A DNA stretch of 64,000 nt from Niastella populi. Its GTDB lineage: Bacteria > Bacteroidota > Bacteroidia > Chitinophagales > Chitinophagaceae. The stretch spans positions 1-64,000 of the forward strand of contig NZ_LWBP01000207.1 in NCBI RefSeq assembly GCF_002078015.1, given 5' to 3'. The translations under genes and the position numbers were made by a program. Below the pieces are notes generated by a model. It ran no database searches. It had not been told where the DNA came from and saw only the letters and a program-made list of their open reading frames with translations. This document shows positions 63,788 through 64,000 of this stretch, one piece after another. Numbering within the stretch: the stretch's first letter is position 1; every line of letters begins with the position of its first letter.

Positions 63788-64000
63788 ATGAGCAGGAAAC
63801 AAGCTAAGAAGACAAAGAAAAAAGGAACTTCTTCGCATAATACGCTGAAAGGCGTGTTGGATATTACCCGGTCAGGCATCGGGTATGTAATAGTTGAGAA
63901 CCTTCCCAATGATATACTGGTACGTCCCAACGACTTCAACACCGCCCTCCACGGCGATACCGTACGGGTACAGGTGTTTGGCGGCGCAAAAAAAAGCGGC
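63788..64000 (+). CDS. rnr: ribonuclease R, 5' part (runs off the window)
   Basis: The ATG at 63788 opens a frame that continues past the window end (71 codons visible). It starts with a Lys-rich segment, then LKGVLDITRSGIGYVIVEN, IIVRP-like NDILVRPNDF and LHGDTVRVQVF, matching the N-terminal cold-shock-type domain of RNase R/VacB. The catalytic RNB domain lies outside the window. The assignment rests on the N-terminal domain only. Confidence 0.8.
   Translation, partial: MSRKQAKKTKKKGTSSHNTLKGVLDITRSGIGYVIVENLPNDILVRPNDFNTALHGDTVRVQVFGGAKKSG

Overview
The window looks like chromosome of a member of the Bacteroidota, most likely family Chitinophagaceae or a close relative. The evidence is a short RpoD without region 1.1, promoter -7 boxes of the TAnnTTTG type, type IX secretion (T9SS) C-terminal sorting domains on two secreted proteins, a three-gene sdhCAB operon with one diheme cytochrome b, DUF4249/DUF3822/DUF1835/DUF4260 proteins, lipoproteins, and a parE-DUF1835-DUF4260-parC block. 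No rRNA, tRNA, CRISPR array, insertion sequence or prophage was recognised. This is mostly housekeeping chromosome with one small accessory patch at the left edge.

Layout. 0-2.7 kb: a 5'-truncated RHS protein tip carrying an NlpC/P60-like toxin domain, followed by small lipoprotein-like ORFs and a second orphan fragment (displaced toxin/immunity cassettes). 2.9-5.6 kb: ECF sigma factor and a very large membrane-anchored partner, reading leftward. 5.8-9.7 kb: a GH3-family acyl-adenylase and a DoxX-like / DUF2071 / methyltransferase / membrane protein operon; both units have a hairpin plus T-run in the leader. 10.5-19.8 kb: exported enzymes (T9SS adhesin-like protein, papain-like lipoprotein, GH20 hexosaminidase, small transthyretin-like protein, M43 metalloprotease). 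19.9-28 kb: double-ATPase ABC protein and the topoisomerase IV block. 28-35.3 kb: secreted protein, smpB, accD, sdhCAB. 35.4-45 kb: two tandem paralogous polytopic membrane proteins, an ABC-F ATPase, a methyltransferase and a 1170-residue outer-membrane protein. 45-50 kb: coiled-coil membrane protein, holA, ribF, purM. 50.2-53.6 kb: DeoR-type regulator and a BlaI/BlaR1-type operon. 54-64 kb: rpoD, DUF4249, trxB, folB, TPR protein, MATE exporter, DUF3822-rsmD, bioD-MTHFS-lpxK, and the start of rnr.

Two things stand out. First, the BlaR1-like protein (51144-53219) is a fusion: its membrane metalloprotease module is followed by a complete N-acetylmuramoyl-L-alanine amidase and a TonB-like C-terminal domain. 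Its repressor gene overlaps it by 4 nt and is preceded by two 16-bp palindromes 32 bp apart, so it looks like a self-contained cell-wall sensing/remodelling switch. Second, many intergenic spacers are built from short reiterated words (7-16 nt, or 44 and 90 nt higher-order units). Different words are used in different spacers, several word families recur at distant spacers, and the tract often runs up to or through the flanking stop codon. Seven of nine convergent gene junctions carry such a tract. I know of no description of these tracts.

Other points worth following are complementary loss of ATPase motifs in the ABC-F protein and the double-ATPase ABC protein, an 18-nt promoter/start module shared by the ABC-F gene and purM, and substituted catalytic motifs in RsmD and the M43 protease. 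All family calls come from reading translated motifs; no database search was run.
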